Of a DNA stretch of 64,000 nucleotides, positions 1-9,596 are shown one piece after another. The notes beneath the pieces are model-generated. The model had not been told where the DNA came from. It did not search any database and saw only the letters and a program-made list of their open reading frames with translations. The DNA lies in the NCBI RefSeq assembly GCF_019670105.1, contig NZ_AP023032.1, forward strand, positions 995,501 through 1,059,500, read 5' to 3'. Both the position numbers and the translations under genes were made by a program. Position 1 is the first letter of the stretch, and each line of letters begins with the position of its first letter. The stretch comes from Agarivorans albus (GTDB lineage Bacteria; Pseudomonadota; Gammaproteobacteria; Enterobacterales; Celerinatantimonadaceae).

Positions 1-6
1 CCAATA

Positions 7-34
7 AAAAAGCAAGCCCTAAGGCTTGCTTTTT
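7..34 (-). terminator. Rho-independent terminator after the RND operon
   Basis: A 12-bp perfect stem (7-18 with 23-34) closes on the 4-base loop CTAA. Read on the minus strand it ends in a T run just beyond the stop codon of the RND permease. The A/T flanks are symmetric, so it could also stop a plus-strand transcript entering from outside the window. Confidence 0.85.
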
Positions 35-55
35 AGTGAGGTAAATAGCGAAGGC

Positions 56-3000
56 TTAAACCTCTTCTATTTCTTCTAATTTTGTAGAGCCACCATGGTG
101 TGTTTCGCGGCGACGCTGAATCATCGCGTAAAAACCAGGTATTAAGAAGGTGCCTACTAGTAATACACACAGCAATCCACCTACTAGCGATATTCCCAAA
201 GAGTTTTGGCTAATATGGCCTGCGCCATTCGCTAATACCAGTGGGATCATGCCAAAGATAAACGACCAAGAGGTCATGTTTACCGCTCTAAAGCGCAAGG
301 TGCCGCCGGTTACCGCCGCTTGATTGATGGGCATGTCCTTGTCTTCACGTTGCATACGAGCAAACTCAACAATTAAAATGGCATTTTTGGCGGCCAGGGC
401 AATCAGCAGTACTAAGCCTATTTGCGCATACAAGTTCATTGGCAAACCAGCAATGGCTAACGCAACAAAAGAACCTAAAGTGGCTACCGGCACTACTAGG
501 ATAATGGCAAGCGGAATCGTCCAGCTTTCGTATTGTGCCACCATAAACAGGTAGATGAATAACAGTGCTAAGGCAAAGGCGTATATGGCCATGTTACCCG
601 CTTGGATCTCTTGATAGGCCATGCCTGTCCATTCATATTGGTAACCATTTGGCAGCTCTTCAGCAGCTATTCGCTCCATTGCTGCAATGGCGTCACCAGA
701 TGAGTAACCCGGCGCTGGTTGGCCTTGCAGTACTGCGCTGCGGTAGAGGTTGTAACGCCAGGCAACGTCGGGCGCAAACTGCTGTTCAATGGTGACTAAG
801 GTACTCAGTGGCACCATATCGCCGCTGATGCTACGAACATGAAACTGACCAAGGTTATCTAGGCGGCTACGGTATTCATCCTCTGCCTGCATGGTGACTC
901 GGAAGTTTTTACCATAGAGGGTAAAATCGTTCACATATAACGAGCCAAGGTTAGCTTGTAAAGTTGTAAACAAATCTCCAAGTGGCACTCCTAGCTGTTT
1001 GGCTTTGCTGCGGTCGATGTCTACATAAAAATGCGGAACATCGGCTCGGAAAGTACTAAAAGCACTGCCAATTTCTGGTGCTGCGTTGGCCTTAATGGTG
1101 ATGTCTTGCATCACCTGGGCAAGGTCGCTGCGCGAGCGGCCTAAGCCATCTTGCAGCACAAATTCAAAGCCTGAAGCGGTGCCCATGCCAGGAACAGCTG
1201 GAGGGCCAAAGGCGAAGATCATTGCATCTTGAATTCGCCCATAGGCTTGTTCATTAATACGTTGGCTAATCGCAAAAGAGCTGTGGTCGCCCGCTAGGTC
1301 GTTGCGCTCGTCCCAGTGTTTTAGTTTTACAAACATGGTGGCAGCATTTGACTGGATAGCCCCAGCCAACAAGCCGTAGCCGTTAGCCAAACTCACTGCT
1401 TCTACGCCAGGCTCTTCAAGGATAATGTCATTGAGACGCTGAGAGACCTCCGCTGTCCGGCTAAGTGAGGCTGAGTCGGGCAGCTGCACGTTAACCAGCA
1501 ATACGCCTTTATCTTCTTGCGGAACAAACGCTTTAGACGTGTTGTAATTCATCCACGCTACAGCAGCAATAGCCAAGCAGAAGAATACCACTAGCGCTGC
1601 ACTGCGCCTTACTAACATGCCGGCAGCTTGTCCGTAGCGGGTGGTAATTGCCACTAAACCGCGGTTAAACAGCGCAAACCAACGCGCTTGTTTTTGCTTA
1701 CCGCGCTTTAATACTAACGAACAAATCGCCGGTGAAAGGGTTAAGGCATTGATTGAGGAAATAACCACCGAGATACAAATGGTAATCGCAAATTGACGAT
1801 ACATTACCCCGGTAATTCCTGGCAGCATAGCAACCGGTAAGAACACCGCTAGCAATACCAAGGTGGAGGAAATAATCGGCCCAGTTACTTCGCGCATCGC
1901 TTTTAAGGTGGCTTGGCGTGGACTGAGTTCTGGGTGGGCCGATAGTTTACTGTCGACGTTTTCAATCACCAGAATCGCGTCATCCACTACAATACCGATG
2001 GCCAAAATTAAGCCAAACAAGGTAATGGTGTTAATGGTAAAGCCGGTTGCCAACATAATGGCAAAGGTGCCGATCAGTGATACCGGAATAGCCACTACCG
2101 GTATTAGCGTAGAACGCCAACTTCCTAAGAATAGGTAGGTAACTAAAATTACCAGCAAAATAGCTTCAATTAGGGTTTTAATTACACCTTTGACTGACTC
2201 TTCCACAAATAAGGTGGTGTCGTAGGCAATTTCGTAATCCATTTTCTCTGGCATATTGGCTTTAAGCTGGCCCATTAAAGCCATTACTGCTTCGCCACTT
2301 TCTAAAGCGTTAGCGCCAGTTTGCAAGGATAAAATCACAGATACCGAAGGCTGGTCCCTAAACTCGCCAAAAGCGGCATAACCACGTTTGCCTAACTCTA
2401 CCCGGGCTACGTCTTTCAAATATATTTTTGAGCCATCGGCATTGGCGACTAATAGAATGTTTTCAAAATCTTCTACGGTATCTAAGCGGCCTTTGGTGAG
2501 CAGGCTAAACTGCACGTCGTTGTTAGCTTGGTAGGGCGGCGCACCAATAGAACCCACAGCCACTTGCACGTTTTGCTCGGCTAAACTGGCGCGAATATCA
2601 CTGGTAGTTAAGTTAAGGTTGGCAAGCTTTAATGGATCTAACCAAACTCGCATCGAGTATTCAGCTGAGCTAATTACTCGCACGTCACTAATGCCTTTTA
2701 CGCGAGCGAGTTGGTCTTCAATGTTTAGCGTGACGTAGTTGTTTAAGAAGGTATCGTCGTAGTGCCCGTCTGGAGAATAAAAGTTAAGCACCATTAATAA
2801 GTCTGGTGAACGTTTACGTACGGTTACACCCACTTGGCGCACTTCTGGCGGCAACTTAGATTCAATTTGAGTAACCCGGTTTTGCACATTAATTTGTGCC
2901 ATGTCGGGGTCGGTACCAATATCAAAGGTTACCGTTAGTGAATAAGAGCCGTCGTTAGCGCTTTTGGAGTTCATGTATAACATGTCTTCCACGCCATTCA

Positions 3001-3208
3001 CCGAGCTCTCAATCACTTCGGCGACGGCTTCTTCTACTGTTTCGGCGCTGGCACCAGTGTAGTAAGCGGAAACGCTTACCGAAGGCGGGCTAATTTGAGG
3101 ATATTCGGCCACTGGCAAAACCATTAGGGCAATAGCCCCAGCCAACGACAATAAGATAGAAATTACCAAAGCAAACTTTGGCCTTTGAATAAAAAAGCGA
3201 CTAAGCAT
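56..3208 (-). CDS. RND multidrug efflux permease (HAE1, AcrB/MexB-like)
   Basis: Inner-membrane proton/drug antiporter of a tripartite efflux pump; 1050 residues, the normal HAE1 length. It starts with the typical [14 protein letters not shown] first helix. Two blocks of transmembrane helices (about residues 340-560 and 870-1040) alternate with two large periplasmic porter/docking loops. The [14 protein letters not shown] segment in TM4 carries the paired aspartates of proton relay. It lies 14 bp downstream of its adaptor gene and is co-transcribed with it. No outer-membrane TolC-type gene is adjacent, so the pump probably uses a shared TolC. Substrate cannot be read from sequence. Confidence 0.95.
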   Translation of the reverse strand: MLSRFFIQRPKFALVISILLSLAGAIALMVLPVAEYPQISPPSVSVSAYYTGASAETVEEAVAEVIESSVNGVEDMLYMNSKSANDGSYSLTVTFDIGTDPDMAQINVQNRVTQIESKLPPEVRQVGVTVRKRSPDLLMVLNFYSPDGHYDDTFLNNYVTLNIEDQLARVKGISDVRVISSAEYSMRVWLDPLKLANLNLTTSDIRASLAEQNVQVAVGSIGAPPYQANNDVQFSLLTKGRLDTVEDFENILLVANADGSKIYLKDVARVELGKRGYAAFGEFRDQPSVSVILSLQTGANALESGEAVMALMGQLKANMPEKMDYEIAYDTTLFVEESVKGVIKTLIEAILLVILVTYLFLGSWRSTLIPVVAIPVSLIGTFAIMLATGFTINTITLFGLILAIGIVVDDAILVIENVDSKLSAHPELSPRQATLKAMREVTGPIISSTLVLLAVFLPVAMLPGITGVMYRQFAITICISVVISSINALTLSPAICSLVLKRGKQKQARWFALFNRGLVAITTRYGQAAGMLVRRSAALVVFFCLAIAAVAWMNYNTSKAFVPQEDKGVLLVNVQLPDSASLSRTAEVSQRLNDIILEEPGVEAVSLANGYGLLAGAIQSNAATMFVKLKHWDERNDLAGDHSSFAISQRINEQAYGRIQDAMIFAFGPPAVPGMGTASGFEFVLQDGLGRSRSDLAQVMQDITIKANAAPEIGSAFSTFRADVPHFYVDIDRSKAKQLGVPLGDLFTTLQANLGSLYVNDFTLYGKNFRVTMQAEDEYRSRLDNLGQFHVRSISGDMVPLSTLVTIEQQFAPDVAWRYNLYRSAVLQGQPAPGYSSGDAIAAMERIAAEELPNGYQYEWTGMAYQEIQAGNMAIYAFALALLFIYLFMVAQYESWTIPLAIILVVPVATLGSFVALAIAGLPMNLYAQIGLVLLIALAAKNAILIVEFARMQREDKDMPINQAAVTGGTLRFRAVNMTSWSFIFGMIPLVLANGAGHISQNSLGISLVGGLLCVLLVGTFLIPGFYAMIQRRRETHHGGSTKLEEIEEV

Positions 3209-3222
3209 AGTGACTAATTACC

Positions 3223-4350
3223 TTATCCTTGCTGCTTTTCAACAACTTGTACTGAGTGACCATGGCGTACACGTTGTAAGCCAGCAGTGATAACCTGCTC
3301 GTTACCTTGCAAACCTTTATGTATCACAACGCCTTGCTCTAGCACTGGGCCAATGGTGACATTACGACGCTCTGCCTTGTTGTCTTCGCCCACTAACATG
3401 ACAAATTCGCCCTCTAAGTCACTTTGTACCGCGCGACGAGGAATCACTGTTGCTTCAACTAATGCGGTGCTGGTAAGGCCTATTTCTACATACTGGCCGG
3501 GCAAAAGCTGCTGTTGCGGGTTGTCGAACTGAGCACTGATATTGATAGTACCGGTTTGTAAATCGATTCGGTTGTCGATGAAATCTAAACGGCCTTTATT
3601 GGGGTAACTACGGTTATCGCTAATCACCAAATCAACGATGGTATCGTCGGTTTGTGCGCTTGAGTGTGCGTCTACATGATCAAGCCCCATTGCTAGGCGC
3701 TCGCGCTCCGATACACGAAAACTGGCACGAATTGGATTTAAGCTCACAAGGTTAGTTAACGCGCCGCTAGTCATAGTGATTAAGTCACCTTTACTTACTT
3801 CACTTTGGCCAATTCGCCCATCAAAAGGGGCAACAATGCTGGTGTGTTTTAAATCAACTAAGCTTGCGTTAAGTTCTGCTTCTGCAGCTTCTAACTGAGC
3901 GTCGGCAGAGAGCTTTTCTGCGGTTAAGCGGTCAAACTCTGAGCGGCTAATATTATTCTTTGGCAATAAACGTTCACCACGTTGCCAGTTTATCTCGGCA
4001 TTGGTTAGCGCAGCCTTAGCTTTTGCGAGTGAGGCTTTGGCTTGAGCAACTGCGGCTTGGTAGCGAGTTGGGTCAATTTCATAAAGCAGTTGTCCGCGTT
4101 TTACCATCTGGCCATCTTCAAAGTGACGTTTTACCAAGTAGCCACTTACTTGTGCGCGAATATCTACATCTTGATAAGCCTCAATGCGACCAACAAATTG
4201 CTGGGAAGGTGCGTATTGAAGGTTTTGTGCCAATTCAGTGTTAACTAAGCTGGCGGGTATCTGGGCGGCAGACTCGGTAGAAGAGTTGCACGCACTGAGC
4301 AAAACTAATGCTGCGGCAGTCACAAGCATACGAAGACGGGTGGAAAACAT
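3223..4350 (-). CDS. RND efflux periplasmic adaptor (membrane fusion protein), lipoprotein
   Basis: AcrA/MexA-type adaptor linking the RND permease to an outer-membrane channel; 375 residues. The N-terminus is a lipoprotein signal with lipobox LLSAC, so the mature protein is lipid-anchored at Cys20. Then come a half lipoyl domain (VDIRAQVSGYLVKRHFEDGQ), a coiled-coil hairpin (about residues 95-170), the second lipoyl half (IVAPFDGRIGQSEV) and beta-barrel/membrane-proximal domains. The start has GAGGA seven bases upstream. It is the first gene of a two-gene operon. The upstream region holds a 22-bp perfect palindrome but no adjacent regulator gene. Confidence 0.94.
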   Translation of the reverse strand: MFSTRLRMLVTAAALVLLSACNSSTESAAQIPASLVNTELAQNLQYAPSQQFVGRIEAYQDVDIRAQVSGYLVKRHFEDGQMVKRGQLLYEIDPTRYQAAVAQAKASLAKAKAALTNAEINWQRGERLLPKNNISRSEFDRLTAEKLSADAQLEAAEAELNASLVDLKHTSIVAPFDGRIGQSEVSKGDLITMTSGALTNLVSLNPIRASFRVSERERLAMGLDHVDAHSSAQTDDTIVDLVISDNRSYPNKGRLDFIDNRIDLQTGTINISAQFDNPQQQLLPGQYVEIGLTSTALVEATVIPRRAVQSDLEGEFVMLVGEDNKAERRNVTIGPVLEQGVVIHKGLQGNEQVITAGLQRVRHGHSVQVVEKQQG

Positions 4351-4478
4351 GAAACTATCCTCAAACTATACAATGGTGCGGAACAAGTTGCCGAAAGAGC
4401 CGAGAGCTCCCTGCATTGGTATAGTTGGCGGATGCTAACTAGAACGCGATCCTTGCGAAACGCCTTTCTGACGCCTTT

Positions 4479-4500
4479 ATTTTTAGTAATTACTAAAAAT
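4479..4500. promoter_or_regulatory. 22-bp perfect palindrome upstream of the RND operon
   Basis: Positions 4479-4500 form an uninterrupted perfect palindrome centred on GTAATTAC with A/T-rich arms. It lies about 130 bp upstream of the adaptor gene and 240 bp upstream of the small plus-strand gene. A related half (TTTACTAAA) recurs near 4527-4535. Size and symmetry suit a dimeric repressor of the TetR or MarR type. The regulator is not encoded nearby, so this is inference. The rest of the gap 4351-4739 shows no gene. Confidence 0.5.
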
Positions 4501-4742
4501 AAGTAGAGGCTAAATATACACCCATATTTACTAAAGGTAGCCTCAGTAATACCGAGTTTAAGCTTCGGGATTTATCCGCAAGTTTGATGTTTGCTTGATG
4601 CTTCATCGAGTGAGTGAAGACTAAAGCAGCTTGTTAGTGGTTGATTTCTCTATAAAAGCTATTTATGAAATGGATAAAGCACAGCATTGGGCTTGGCTTT
4701 ACGTTATTATCTAGCCAAATTTTAGAGTGCGTAGAGGGCATG

Positions 4743-5000
4743 ATGGCACGCCAAGTGACATACAAATATAAACGTCAAACCAAGGTCATAAATTTTTCTT
4801 TTGATAAATATCATGACGTACATGAAGCAGTAGCGGCAGCTGAAGGTGTTGATATTTCTTCATTTTTAGCTATGGAGAAACAGTTGGCTATGTCTACAAG
4901 AGACAAGGCAACCTTGAAAGAATACCGAGCAAAAGAGTTCCAGCGTTTGGGCTTTAGTGATATTCGCTTCTTAAAAGACGAAGAGAAAGAAGCCAAATAG
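4743..5000 (+). CDS. Small uncharacterised protein
   Basis: I do not recognise a family. The frame is open from 4665, but GAGG at 4734-4737 sits five bases before ATG 4743 (a second ATG is at 4740), giving an 85-86-residue basic/acidic protein; the upstream 25 codons are probably untranslated. The N-terminal half has a beta-rich look (RQVTYKYKRQTK, VINFSFDKYHDV). The C-terminal half is highly charged and likely helical (KATLKEYRAKEFQRLG). No signal peptide, membrane helix or cysteine pair is present. It stands alone between the RND operon and a nucleotidyltransferase gene. Confidence 0.6.
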   Translation: MARQVTYKYKRQTKVINFSFDKYHDVHEAVAAAEGVDISSFLAMEKQLAMSTRDKATLKEYRAKEFQRLGFSDIRFLKDEEKEAK

Positions 5001-5096
5001 TGATTTAGTGCTTGAAAGCGCTTTTCTATAAAGTGCCCCTATATTTAACAGGGTTTTTTATTAAGCTAGCTTGATAAACAACAGGGAATGTTAAAT

Positions 5097-5921
5097 ATGT
5101 CTGAATCTATCCACTTCTTAGCGCTAGTTGATGAGCTATCAGCGCTTGCACAAGTTGATGCAGTTTTACTGGCGGGCTCAAGAGCTAGCGGCCTTTCTGA
5201 TAGCTATTCTGACTACGATGTATATGTTTATTTAAACGCCCCCTTGGCGGCTGAAGCACGTCAAAAGATAGTGGCAAAGCATTGTCAGTATCTTGAGTTG
5301 AATAATCAGTTTTGGGAAACTGAAGACGACGGTGTATTGCTCGACGGAATAGAGATTGAACTCATCTATCGAGACTTTTCCTTCTTGGAAAATGAGCTGC
5401 ATTACTTAGTGGAGCGCCATCAAGCCAAGGTGGGTTATAGTTCCTGCTTTTGGGCAAACTTGCTCGATTCAAAAATCCTTTACGATGCTAACGGTCAAGC
5501 CAAGCGTTTACAGCAACGTTTTAATGTGGCTTATCCCAGCGCACTGCAACAAGCAATCGTAAATAAAAATGCGCCTTTACTTATGCAGCAAATGCCCGCT
5601 TACTACTTTCAATTAGCCAAGGCCTTAAAGCGCCAAGACCGAGTTAGCTTAAATCACCGTTGTGCGGAGTTTTTAGCTAGCTATTTCGACATTCTGTTTG
5701 CTATTAATGGGCTGCCGCACCCTGGAGAGAAGCGCATGCTTGAGTTCGCTGAACTGCACTGCAATATTTGTCCTGACCAGCTAGCTGAAAACGTAGAACG
5801 TTTGCTGGCTGAGGTGGGGCAAGCAGCAGGCAGTTTATTAGATACAGTGAGTTTGCTGAGCGAAACCTTGCAGCAGGTGGTAACGACTCAAACATCCTTA
5901 AGCTGGCCTACTAAGTCCTAG
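5097..5921 (+). CDS. Nucleotidyltransferase-domain protein
   Basis: Residues near 20-45 carry the nucleotidyltransferase fold signature: a GSRASG motif followed by the SDYDVYVY aspartate pair that binds metal. A later IELIYRDF strand could supply the third acidic residue. This places it with the small NTase/aminoglycoside-adenylyl-type fold, but the rest (mostly helical, about 150-270) matches no specific resistance enzyme I recognise. AGGGA at 5083-5087 abuts an upstream ATG (5088) but is nine bases from ATG 5097, so 5097 (protein MSESIHFL...) is preferred. Substrate unknown. Confidence 0.8.
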   Translation: MSESIHFLALVDELSALAQVDAVLLAGSRASGLSDSYSDYDVYVYLNAPLAAEARQKIVAKHCQYLELNNQFWETEDDGVLLDGIEIELIYRDFSFLENELHYLVERHQAKVGYSSCFWANLLDSKILYDANGQAKRLQQRFNVAYPSALQQAIVNKNAPLLMQQMPAYYFQLAKALKRQDRVSLNHRCAEFLASYFDILFAINGLPHPGEKRMLEFAELHCNICPDQLAENVERLLAEVGQAAGSLLDTVSLLSETLQQVVTTQTSLSWPTKS

Positions 5922-6020
5922 CAGATAAAAGATAAGCTACATTGATCTATCTCTATTGATTTAAATAATATTTAATGTGAAGGTAGCGCTAATCATAGTA
6001 GTAAAAACAAGGATGTATTG

Positions 6021-6983
6021 ATGCTAATAAGCCGTAAAGCCGCAGGTGGTTTACTCGCGCTAACTCTATTCTCAGGCGCTTCTTTTGCAAGCTCCGATCT
6101 AGCCGTTCCCTATGTTGTAGGGGGGGAAGATGCCCCTAAAGGTGCTTATCCGTGGATGGCTCAACTTAAAGCGGGTAGCAGCCACTGTGGTGCTGTGTTA
6201 ATTAACGAGCAATGGCTGTTAAGTGCCGCGCATTGTACTTTCGATCAATATGAAGAAGGGCAGCATACTCAAGCTGAAGATATCATCGCTTTTATTGGCG
6301 AAGATGAATTCAATTATTCTTATGATGACGGTTTGCCGATGGCGGAGGTATGCCAACATCCAGATTACGTTGATTTTGATAACACTGAGGAAGGCAAGGT
6401 TAGTGGAGACTATGACCTAGTGTTGATACGTTTAGCTGACGCTACTTCAATTACGCCAATAACGATTAATCAAAGTGCCATTTTTGACCAATACTCTCCT
6501 GGTTTTGGCCTGCGAGTAATTGGTTACGGCCGAGTAAACAATGATGCTGATAACCCAGAGTATCTTGATGAGCTTCAACAAGCCGATCTCTCTTTAACAT
6601 CGGCCTCAGAATGTAGCCAGTTTTATGGCGCGGAATGGTTAAGCGACCAAATGTTTTGTGCGGATAGTAATATAGCCGATTCATGTTCTGGCGACAGTGG
6701 TGGTCCATTGTTTATTGATGAGGGGACCCAATACAAGCTGGCCGGCATTGTTAGCTGGGGAACACGCAGTTGTGCTAATGCGCCTGGGGTTTACGCAGAT
6801 GTTGGCAAATTGTCAGGCTGGATTAACCAAGTAATCCAAGCCAGCGAAGCAGAGCGAGCAGACCCAAGTTTGTGCTCTCAACTAGCTGCGGTTCCTCGGC
6901 CTAGCTCTGGTGGTGGGGCTGCTGGCGGTCTAGGTTTAATTGCTTTGCTGGTGTTACGCCGCTTTAGAAAAACTAAAAATTAG
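6021..6983 (+). CDS. Secreted trypsin-like serine protease with GlyGly-CTERM anchor
   Basis: S1A-family endopeptidase. A Sec signal peptide (cleavage near SFAS-SDL) precedes the activation-like sequence YVVGGEDAP. The catalytic triad is visible: His71 (SAAHC), Asp132 (DYDLVLIRL) and Ser226 (GDSGGP); Asp220 in the SCSGDSGG context suggests trypsin-like specificity. Six or more cysteines fit disulfides. The last ~25 residues are a Gly-rich linker, a short hydrophobic helix and an RRFRK tail, which is the GlyGly-CTERM sorting signal processed by rhombosortase for type II secretion. AAGGA at 6009-6013 is seven bases before ATG 6021, so this start is preferred to the TTG just upstream. Confidence 0.93.
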   Translation: MLISRKAAGGLLALTLFSGASFASSDLAVPYVVGGEDAPKGAYPWMAQLKAGSSHCGAVLINEQWLLSAAHCTFDQYEEGQHTQAEDIIAFIGEDEFNYSYDDGLPMAEVCQHPDYVDFDNTEEGKVSGDYDLVLIRLADATSITPITINQSAIFDQYSPGFGLRVIGYGRVNNDADNPEYLDELQQADLSLTSASECSQFYGAEWLSDQMFCADSNIADSCSGDSGGPLFIDEGTQYKLAGIVSWGTRSCANAPGVYADVGKLSGWINQVIQASEAERADPSLCSQLAAVPRPSSGGGAAGGLGLIALLVLRRFRKTKN

Positions 6984-7050
6984 ATTTTTCAATTAGTTAA
7001 TTAACGGAACAATTCTTCCGTAAAATTGTTTAAAAAATCCTCATGCATCG

Positions 7051-7085
7051 GCGGGCGTTTTCTGGTAGATTACGCCCGCATTTTT
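7051..7085 (+). terminator. Probable terminator after the protease gene
   Basis: An 8-bp G+C-rich stem (GCGGGCGT 7051-7058 with ACGCCCGC 7072-7079) has a 13-base loop and is followed by ATTTTT. The loop is longer than usual, so efficiency is uncertain. Confidence 0.55.
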
Positions 7086-7104
7086 ATATGCCACTAACAA
7101 GCTG

Positions 7105-7169
7105 TCTCATGGAGTGCTGTTAAACAGTTGAGAACGTCCACCCCAAGGATTGGGCCAGCAATTTGGACG
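7105..7169 (+). promoter_or_regulatory. Structured leader: two nested hairpins before the small membrane protein gene
   Basis: Hairpin 1: TCTCA 7105-7109 pairs with TGAGA 7129-7133, with CTGT/ACAG (7117-7120/7124-7127) inside. Hairpin 2: CGTCCA 7135-7140 pairs with TGGACG 7164-7169, with CCCAA-GGA-TTGGG (7142-7154) inside. They are separated by one base and end 28 bp before ATG 7198. No known riboswitch class is recognised. It could be an RNA control element or chance folding. Confidence 0.4.
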
Positions 7170-7197
7170 AACATTTTTGCTTGTTAATGAGAATTTT

Positions 7198-7461
7198 ATG
7201 CAAAGTATTTTTGCCGATATCGTTGGACTACTTGGTACTGCCTTAGTGGTAGGTTCGTTTTTTCTTTTACAGTTAGAGCGTTTAAACCCCAAGCAACTTG
7301 CCTACAACCTAATGAACTTAAGCGGTGCTATTTTACTGCTCATTAGTTTGTGCATTAATTTTAACCTAGCTAGCTTTGTTATTGAGCTATTCTGGATTGG
7401 TGCATCAGTGGTAGGTATAGTTAAGTACTTCAAACGAGAGCCTGCTGTCGCTCAAGCATAA
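7198..7461 (+). CDS. CBU_0592-type small integral membrane protein
   Basis: An 87-residue protein with three predicted membrane helices (FADIVGLLGTALVVGSFFLL, NLSGAILLLISLCINF, FVIELFWIGASVVGIV) and a short basic/Ala tail. The pattern matches the CBU_0592 family of unknown function; the assignment is from memory of the family. The frame is open from 7150, but ATG 7198 with GAGAA upstream marks the hydrophobic N-terminus and is the likely start. It is a single gene, preceded by a leader that can form two hairpins. Confidence 0.8.
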   Translation: MQSIFADIVGLLGTALVVGSFFLLQLERLNPKQLAYNLMNLSGAILLLISLCINFNLASFVIELFWIGASVVGIVKYFKREPAVAQA

Positions 7462-7590
7462 TTTAAAATGACTTCGCGATAATTTAAGAGCTATCGCCTT
7501 TATTCAATGGTGATAGTTCTTAATAAACGATTGAAACTTTGTTTTTCCCTCCTGTCACTTACTCTGATACTCCCAGTTCAATTCGGCTAA

Positions 7591-8391
7591 CTAAGCGCTG
7601 GCATATAAGCAACGAAAAGTGGCCTCTATGTGATAGCTGCCATCGAGGTTCTCAAATGGCGACAAGGCCTTACGATGCGCTTTGTCTAATGCATGATGGC
7701 TAGTATTTTCAATGGCTTTTGCTGCAACTCCAGATGAGGCTAAGCCGCGCAAGGCTGTTTCTAAATCAGCGTATTGCCAGGGGGACTCAACGTCGAAGAT
7801 GTCGATAGGTTTTAGTCCAGACTTAAGGGCGAATTCACGCAATAAGGTTTTGTTGGATAGGGCAAAAGGCCCCGGAGCGCCTTTGGGAGGTGCTGGTAAC
7901 AACGGCTTTAAGGCTGCCACTAAGGAGGCCGCTTGCATTCCTTCTGGTTCACCCCAAGTCATAATTATTACCTTGGCGCCAGGCTTGGCAACGCGTTTGG
8001 CTTCGCTCAAGGCTGCAACAGGATCCCCCGCATATTGAAATGAGTTAAAGCCGGTAATACAAGAAAAACTGTCATCTCTAAATGGGAGAGTTTCTATATC
8101 AGACACATGAAACGACACGTTTGGAGATCGCTGCTCGGCGATTTCTATTAAGGCTTGTGAAGCATCAACTCCATGCACAGTAGCACCTTGCTCACAGGCC
8201 AAAGCGGCGGCCATGCCAGAGCCACATCCAACGTCCAAGTAGTAGCTGGTCTCGTTGATGGCCAGTTTATCAAATGCTGCTAGATATACCGGGCGACAGG
8301 TTTGCTCTTGAATATTGGCCCAGTCTTGAGATGACAATCCCCATAAGCGCCCATTAGTTTTGCCAGTTGTTGCGTGTTGGTGAGTATTCAT
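7591..8391 (-). CDS. Class I SAM-dependent methyltransferase
   Basis: Methyltransf_11/UbiE-like fold. SAM-binding motif I is YLDVGCGSGMAAAL (about residues 52-65), followed by the acidic motif II (VHGVDAS), motif post-II (VSDIETLPFRDDSF) and the helix ALSEAKRVAKPGAKVIIMTWGE. The C-terminal third should determine the substrate, which cannot be named. The chosen ATG (8391) has GGAG six bases upstream; an ATG five codons earlier (8406) has a weaker AGG. The divergent gap to the MoxR gene contains a near-palindrome at 8417-8430. Confidence 0.88.
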   Translation of the reverse strand: MNTHQHATTGKTNGRLWGLSSQDWANIQEQTCRPVYLAAFDKLAINETSYYLDVGCGSGMAAALACEQGATVHGVDASQALIEIAEQRSPNVSFHVSDIETLPFRDDSFSCITGFNSFQYAGDPVAALSEAKRVAKPGAKVIIMTWGEPEGMQAASLVAALKPLLPAPPKGAPGPFALSNKTLLREFALKSGLKPIDIFDVESPWQYADLETALRGLASSGVAAKAIENTSHHALDKAHRKALSPFENLDGSYHIEATFRCLYASA

Positions 8392-8682
8392 CTCAAACTC
8401 CGCCATTTAACCTGCTTAGACTTTAGTCTAGTACGCTAGTCTTACAGTTAAACAAGGCAATAACGACAGTAGCTTGTGCAGCATTATCTTTACAGTTAAG
8501 GCTTTAGGTGGTTTGGCTGATTATGCCTTAGAGGGAAGTGAATACTGGGCTGTCGGGCATCAATGTTAGGAGAACTCCTCAAAACAAATTTTCGACAAGA
8601 GCGATAAGTTTGACGACTTTGGCTGCACAAATGAGCAAAAGCTTTGTATGCTAGAGCGACTAAAAATAGGGCCTTTACTTAT

Positions 8683-9594
8683 ATGAATCAAATACATCCT
8701 CAATTAGCGCCAATTTGTGATTACCTTGAGCAACAATTGCTTGGCAAACCCAAAGCAGTGCGTTTGGCTTTGAGTTGTTTATTGGCCTCTGGCCATTTGC
8801 TGATTGAAGATCTGCCGGGTGCTGGGAAAACCAGTTTGGCTAAATGGCTTGCTGCTGGTTTTGGTTTAAGTTTTCAGCGAATTCAATTTACTAGCGATTT
8901 ATTGCCTGCTGATATTATCGGTGTGTCGGTATTTGAACCGCCTACTCAGCAGTTTAAGTTTCATCCTGGGCCTATTTTTCACCATCTAGTTTTGGCTGAT
9001 GAGCTTAACCGCGCCAGCCCTCGCACCCAAAGTGCTTTGCTCGAAGCCATGGAAGAGCAACAAGTGAGTACCGACGGTGAGAGTTATCCCTTAAAAGCGC
9101 CGTTCTTTGTTATTGCCACCCAAAACCCGCGCGAGCAGCTTGGCACCTTTGACTTACCCGAGTCTCAGTTAGATCGCTTTGCCATGCGTTTAAGCATTGG
9201 CTTTCCGGATTTAGATTCAGAAATGGCAATGCTTAAACGAGGCAATCAGACCAGCCAATCTTTAGCGGCTCTTTCTGTAGAGCAACTGTTGGAGTTGCAA
9301 CAGCAAGTGAATGCGCTGCATTGCAGTGATGCTTTGTTAGATTATTTATTGCGTTTGGTGCACTGCAGCCGAGTGCTGGAAGGGGCTAGTCCTTTGTCGC
9401 CGCGTTGCAGCTTAACCTTACTTGCTTGCGCTAAGGCGTGGGCATTTGTTCATCATAAGCAGCACGTTTCCCCAGAGGATGTGCAAGCGGTGTTTAGTGC
9501 GGTGAGTGCCCACCGTTTAGGGCGAGGAGATAGCGGTGAAGCCTATGCCAAACAAATATTGGCCGAAGTAGACCCCTATAGTGATTTAACTTAG
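8683..9594 (+). CDS. MoxR-family AAA+ ATPase
   Basis: Chaperone-like AAA+ ATPase thought to act on metallo- or VWA-containing partners. Walker A is GAGKTS (residues 46-51), Walker B LVLADELNRASP, sensor 1 VIATQNP, and arginine finger/sensor 2 lie in SPRCSLTLLACAKAWA. Residues 210-300 form the lid. The frame is open from a TTG at 8644; ATG 8683 gives the usual short N-terminus, although no strong Shine-Dalgarno is seen for either. It is the first gene of a MoxR-DUF58-transglutaminase operon, with two bases to the next ATG. Confidence 0.93.
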   Translation: MNQIHPQLAPICDYLEQQLLGKPKAVRLALSCLLASGHLLIEDLPGAGKTSLAKWLAAGFGLSFQRIQFTSDLLPADIIGVSVFEPPTQQFKFHPGPIFHHLVLADELNRASPRTQSALLEAMEEQQVSTDGESYPLKAPFFVIATQNPREQLGTFDLPESQLDRFAMRLSIGFPDLDSEMAMLKRGNQTSQSLAALSVEQLLELQQQVNALHCSDALLDYLLRLVHCSRVLEGASPLSPRCSLTLLACAKAWAFVHHKQHVSPEDVQAVFSAVSAHRLGRGDSGEAYAKQILAEVDPYSDLT

Positions 9595-9596
9595 GC

